In this document: positions 59,592 through 62,755 of the stretch, one piece after another
How positions within the stretch are numbered: the first letter of the stretch is position 1
Layout of the letters: each line of letters begins with the position of its first letter
Assembly (NCBI RefSeq): GCF_018381315.1
Contig: NZ_JAGZSD010000022.1
Coordinates: 1-62,755 of the forward strand
Direction of reading: 5' to 3'
Length of the DNA: 62,755 nt
Source: Anaerostipes sp.
GTDB lineage: Bacteria; Bacillota; Clostridia; Lachnospirales; Lachnospiraceae
Position numbers and translations under genes: made by a program
The notes under the pieces: model-generated
What the model saw: only the letters and a program-made list of their open reading frames with translations
The model's database searches: none
Told to the model about the DNA's origin: nothing

Positions 59592-61331
59592 ATGGAGAAG
59601 GTTGATTTACTCATTGCAGATACAGAGGTTTACAATACCTATCTGAAACAGTTTATAAAGGCCGATGTATATATCAAGGGATCCAAAATTTATTATGTGG
59701 ATATGGAACATAAACATGAGCTTGAGGCAGAGCGTGTGATGGACGGAAATGGTTACAGGATGCTGCCTGGGTTTATCGACATCCATATGCATATAGAAAG
59801 TTCTATGATGACGCCGGTGTCCTTTGGAAAGCGGGCAGCAGAATGCGGTGTCACAACCCTGGTATCAGAGCCCCATGAGATTGCCAATGTCATGGGAGCG
59901 GAGGGAATCCGCGAGATGATCAACGGGGCAAAGGATTCTCCGATTGATATTTATTATGGGATTCCCAGCAGTGTACCTTCCACCAACGAAACTCTGGAGA
60001 CAACCGGAGGGGTGATCGGGCTTGCACAGATGAAGCAGCTGATGCAGGAAGACGGGGTTGTCTGTGTGGGAGAGGTAATGAACTACCGGCAGATCATCAA
60101 AGGGGATGAACTTGAAATAACAAAGTTTCTTGATTATCTGGAGGAAGAAGACCCCCAGGCAGTTATAGAAGGCCACTGTCCGTCTCTGGTCGGACTGGAT
60201 CTGGCAAAATTTCTGTACAGGGGCATCAACGGCGACCATACGGAGCATACGCTTCAGGAGATCAAAGAGCGTTTTCTAAACGGAATGTTTGTGGAACTGC
60301 AGGAAAAAATGCTTCAGCCGGAAATACTGGATTATATAAAGGAGCACGATCTGTATGAGCACTGCTGTTTTGTCACGGATGATACTATGGCGGATAAGCT
60401 CAAAGAGCAGGGGCAGCTGAATTATGTTGTCAGAAGAGCCGTGGAGATGGGATTTCCGCTGAATGAAGCGATTTACTGTGCAACCTATACTCCAGCGAGA
60501 AGGATGAAGCTTAATGACAGAGAGTCACTGGCTCCGGGAAGAAAAGCAGACTTTCAGCTTGTAAAAACTGAGAACTGCAGTAAATTTGAACCGGAATATG
60601 TATTTAAGGACGGCAGACAGATTTATCATCTCGGAGATGCCGGGGAGACCGCAGAGCCATACCGGTTCCCGGAGGATTTTTACCGCAGCATTCATTTAGA
60701 TGAGATTTCCGCCGAACAGCTGGAACCCCGGGTCAGCGTGAGGGACGGGGAGGTGAAGGTCCGTGTTATAGAAGTACATGACGGACGTACACAGACTCAG
60801 GAACGTATGGTATCGATGCAGGTGAAAGACGGACGGCTTCAGTGGAAGGACAGCGGCTGTATGCTGGCAGCAGTGCTGGAACGCCATGGGAAAAACGGAA
60901 ACATAGGCTGCGGATTTGTCAGCGGCGGCTGCCTGAAACGGGGTGCTGCTGCAACAACATATTTTCATGACCACCATAATCTTATGGTTATGGGAGCGGA
61001 CATCGATGATATGCTCACTGCGGCCCGCAGAATTGTGAAGCTGAACGGAGGAATCTGTACTGCAGAGGACGGGGTTGTAAAAGCAGAGCTGCCTCTTCCG
61101 GTCTGCGGCATTTTATCAGAACTTCCGGCAGACGAGATCGGCAAAAAGCTGAGCCAGGTCAGAAAAAGCCTTGAAGCTCTTGGATACCGGCATTATAATC
61201 CGATCATGTCGCTTTGTACACTGGGACTTCCGGTGAGCCCGGCTTTAAAACTTACGGACTGCGGACTGGTTGATGTTGCAAAGGGAGAGATCGTGCCTTT
61301 GGCAGCAGAAGACGACAATAAACAAATATAA
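59592..61331 (+). CDS. ade: Adenine deaminase
   Basis: 579 residues, normal length for bacterial Ade. Metal-binding HMHIESSMM in the N-terminal amidohydrolase barrel, VSEPHEIANVMG, VIEGHCPSL, CCFVTDDT, and the C-terminal domain with FHDHHNLMVMG and GGICTAEDGVV. It converts adenine to hypoxanthine and ammonia, feeding purine salvage or supplying nitrogen. SD GAGGAGCGGGG. Forms an uptake-and-deamination unit with the permease and ends at a perfect terminator. Confidence 0.97.
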   Translation: MEKVDLLIADTEVYNTYLKQFIKADVYIKGSKIYYVDMEHKHELEAERVMDGNGYRMLPGFIDIHMHIESSMMTPVSFGKRAAECGVTTLVSEPHEIANVMGAEGIREMINGAKDSPIDIYYGIPSSVPSTNETLETTGGVIGLAQMKQLMQEDGVVCVGEVMNYRQIIKGDELEITKFLDYLEEEDPQAVIEGHCPSLVGLDLAKFLYRGINGDHTEHTLQEIKERFLNGMFVELQEKMLQPEILDYIKEHDLYEHCCFVTDDTMADKLKEQGQLNYVVRRAVEMGFPLNEAIYCATYTPARRMKLNDRESLAPGRKADFQLVKTENCSKFEPEYVFKDGRQIYHLGDAGETAEPYRFPEDFYRSIHLDEISAEQLEPRVSVRDGEVKVRVIEVHDGRTQTQERMVSMQVKDGRLQWKDSGCMLAAVLERHGKNGNIGCGFVSGGCLKRGAAATTYFHDHHNLMVMGADIDDMLTAARRIVKLNGGICTAEDGVVKAELPLPVCGILSELPADEIGKKLSQVRKSLEALGYRHYNPIMSLCTLGLPVSPALKLTDCGLVDVAKGEIVPLAAEDDNKQI

Positions 61332-61344
61332 TAATAAACACCTG

Positions 61345-61376
61345 ATTCCTCCGGAAATATTCCGGAGGAATTTTTT
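61345..61376 (+). terminator. Intrinsic terminator of azgA-ade
   Basis: A perfect 12-bp stem ATTCCTCCGGAA / TTCCGGAGGAAT, ATA loop, T6. The remaining 200 bases before the HD gene show no recognisable element. Confidence 0.95.
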
Positions 61377-61583
61377 GTTACATTGGAAAGTTCATATAAG
61401 CAATGTATTTCACTATTATTTTACAAAATGATGATAGATAGAAAGGCGAAAATAACTTAACGTAAAAAAAGAAAAGCAGTTATAGGATGAAAAAAACACA
61501 TTTGTGAAGAATAGAAAATGGAACGGTCCGAACCTGCGATGGATGCAGTTAAAAGATTGTAATACGGCATGGAGGAGATATGA

Positions 61584-62240
61584 TTGAAATACCAGGATAT
61601 TAGAAAGAACCCGGAAGTATGCGGCTACTTAAAGAAAGGGAATCAGAAATTAGATATATTGGGGTACACAGACCATTCAGAGGTCCACTGCAGTCTTGTA
61701 GCCCAGCGGGCAGCTTATATTTTAAAGAAGTTTCAGTATTCGGAACACGAAATTGAACTGGTGAAAATAGCAGCTTTTATGCACGACATTGGAAATGTAA
61801 TCAACCGCTCCAGACACGCAGAATTTGGAGCAATTCTTGCCAATGATATATTAAAGGGAACGGATATGGCTTTGGAAGATCGCATTACAATAGTTTCAGC
61901 TATTGCAAATCACGATGAGTCTACAGGCGGCGCAGTGGATACCATATCCGCAGCTCTGATCATTGCAGATAAAACAGATGTGAGAAGAAACCGTGTCCGA
62001 AATAAGGAGAAAGCGGCATTTGATATTCATGACAGAGTAAACTATGCGGTCACAGAGGCAAAATTAAAAGCAAGTAAAGAGAAAAAACTCATTGCACTGA
62101 ATCTGCAGATTGACGAAAGAATCTGCACCATGTACGAGTACTTCGATATTTTCCTCGGCAGAATGCTGATGTGCAGAGGTGCGGCAGAAATGCTGGGGGC
62201 TAAATTCAAACTTACGGCAAATGGGAGTAAGATATTATGA
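61584..62240 (+). CDS. HD-domain phosphohydrolase
   Basis: 218 residues. His and Asp ligands: GYTDHSEVHC, then AAFMHDIGNVINRSRHAEFG and AIANHDESTGG, then IIADKTDVRRNRVRNKEK. The H...HD...D set of the HD superfamily is complete. It probably hydrolyses a phosphate ester of a nucleotide or signalling molecule; substrate unknown. TTG start with GGAGGAG 6 bases upstream; the ATG at 61580 is out of frame and leads to an early stop. Monocistronic. Confidence 0.9.
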   Translation: MKYQDIRKNPEVCGYLKKGNQKLDILGYTDHSEVHCSLVAQRAAYILKKFQYSEHEIELVKIAAFMHDIGNVINRSRHAEFGAILANDILKGTDMALEDRITIVSAIANHDESTGGAVDTISAALIIADKTDVRRNRVRNKEKAAFDIHDRVNYAVTEAKLKASKEKKLIALNLQIDERICTMYEYFDIFLGRMLMCRGAAEMLGAKFKLTANGSKIL

Positions 62241-62301
62241 CATGTTCTGCATGATTTCCGTTCGGCTCTTAGAATGCCTTACTCCAATCATGCAGAACAT
62301 G
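62241..62301. repeat. Perfect 16-bp inverted repeat
   Basis: CATGTTCTGCATGATT / AATCATGCAGAACATG around a 29-base spacer, starting at the HD gene stop codon. No T run, so a classical terminator is unlikely on the plus strand. It overlaps the 3' end of the GNAT fragment. Confidence 0.8.
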
Positions 62302-62451
62302 GACGCAGTGTCTGTGGCATAAGGATGACTGCTTTTTCGTACTTTCCCGAAATTCTTTCATATCCGGTATGTCTCTTGTGGACGCCGCAAACTCTGTGCG
62401 TGTGTCAAGAAACTGATCCAGATCTTTTATACCTGCCCGTCTGTATTCCAT
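62269..62451 (-). pseudogene. N-terminal fragment of a GNAT acetyltransferase gene
   Basis: The first about 40 codons (MEYRRAGIKDLDQFLDTRTE, then DIPDMKEFRESTKK) look like the start of a GNAT N-acetyltransferase, and GAGGTATCGAA gives a normal ribosome site. The frame then runs into unrelated sequence (HRHCVHVLHDWSKAF) within the inverted repeat and stops. The acetyl-CoA-binding core is missing. Read as a deletion remnant. Confidence 0.6.
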
Positions 62452-62554
62452 TTCGATACCTCATTAAATCCAAAATTTTCGTTGAGTATAGTTTACAATA
62501 TAGTGGAATCCGCTGCAAATTCTGAAGCAGTTTTTTACCGGCGGCGTAACGTAT

Positions 62555-62727
62555 GAGTTTTTCTCCACTATCTCCAGTCGGCTCTGGAAAGGCCTCCTTC
62601 CGACAGTGAAGAAAAACTTATCGTTAAAAGGCACCTATTGTTTTAGGGGTATCCTCCTCCAGCAGACATTACGTCCATTTTGACCAGTTCGGAGGCCTTG
62701 CATTCGAAGGGATGTTAGTTTTTCTTC
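62555..62727. other. Structured stretch with mutually exclusive hairpins at the window end
   Basis: GAGTTTTTCTCCACT (62555-62569) pairs with AGTGAAGAAAAACTT (62605-62619). The same segment also pairs with AGTTTTTCTTC (62717-62727), and AAGGCCTCC (near 62589) pairs with GGAGGCCTT (near 62692). No coding frame or named RNA recognised; the element may continue beyond the window. Confidence 0.5.
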
Positions 62728-62755
62728 TTTCAGCAAAGACTCGCAGGCGGTGTGC

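Overview
The window reads as the chromosome of a Gram-positive anaerobe of the Lachnospiraceae type (Clostridium cluster XIVa). Indicators are AGGAGG ribosome sites with frequent TTG and GTG starts, T-rich intrinsic terminators after most units, large secreted proteins with InlB-type, Big_2 and Fn3 repeats, a GEMM-I riboswitch, an Rrf2/YhgE pair and an AgcS symporter. The genus cannot be fixed from sequence alone.

Layout. 1-3.5 kb: the 3' end of a surface protein, a PAS-GAF-GGDEF-EAL protein and a small membrane protein. 3.6-15.8 kb: a mannose-family PTS regulon. A LevR-type activator is divergent from a PTS EIIA-rpoN unit and is followed by a nine-gene operon (class II aldolase, TIM-barrel isomerase, Zn-dehydrogenase, EIIB, EIIC, EIID, mannitol-1-phosphate-dehydrogenase-like enzyme, aldo/keto reductase, HPr-like protein). 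Sigma-54 promoters of the TTGGCAC-N5-TTG type sit in front of both arms, so one of two rpoN copies appears to be transcribed by sigma-54 itself. 16.1-21.5 kb: a 1792-residue surface protein with 11 tandem repeats of about 80 residues. 21.5-26.8 kb (minus strand): the second rpoN, a HelD-like helicase, an AraC-GNAT fusion, a nitroreductase and a DUF1905 protein. 27.2 kb: tRNA-Arg(CCU).

27.4-33.5 kb: AgcS symporter, DJ-1 protein, DUF1189 protein, an internally deleted group II intron lying just after a terminator, glnK-amt behind a leader attenuator, and an EamA transporter. 33.6-37.2 kb: a c-di-GMP riboswitch with terminator ahead of a 1160-residue surface protein. 37.3-46 kb: Rrf2, YhgE/Pip, PlsC, an Asn/Ser/Gln-rich 53-residue protein, rhodanese, RlmL-like, RdgB, YfcE and RlmD-like genes. 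46-48.6 kb: an AT-rich island with an EVE-HNH nuclease and a GIY-YIG-like protein. 49-61.3 kb: an ECF sigma factor with a membrane/exported extension plus a secreted partner, an alpha/beta hydrolase, two DUF3795 proteins, an AlkC-like protein, a metallophosphoesterase, a DbpA-type helicase, and LysR-AzgA-adenine deaminase. The end holds an HD phosphohydrolase, a broken GNAT gene and a strongly structured stretch that can form competing hairpins.

How it works together. The PTS block is a self-contained uptake and catabolism module: EIIA/B/C/D import and phosphorylate an unidentified sugar or polyol, the oxidoreductases and aldolase feed glycolysis, and a PRD/EII-domain activator reads PTS phosphorylation and drives sigma-54 transcription. 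The GGDEF-EAL protein and the riboswitch suggest c-di-GMP control of surface protein production. All functional calls are made from sequence by eye; no database search was run.
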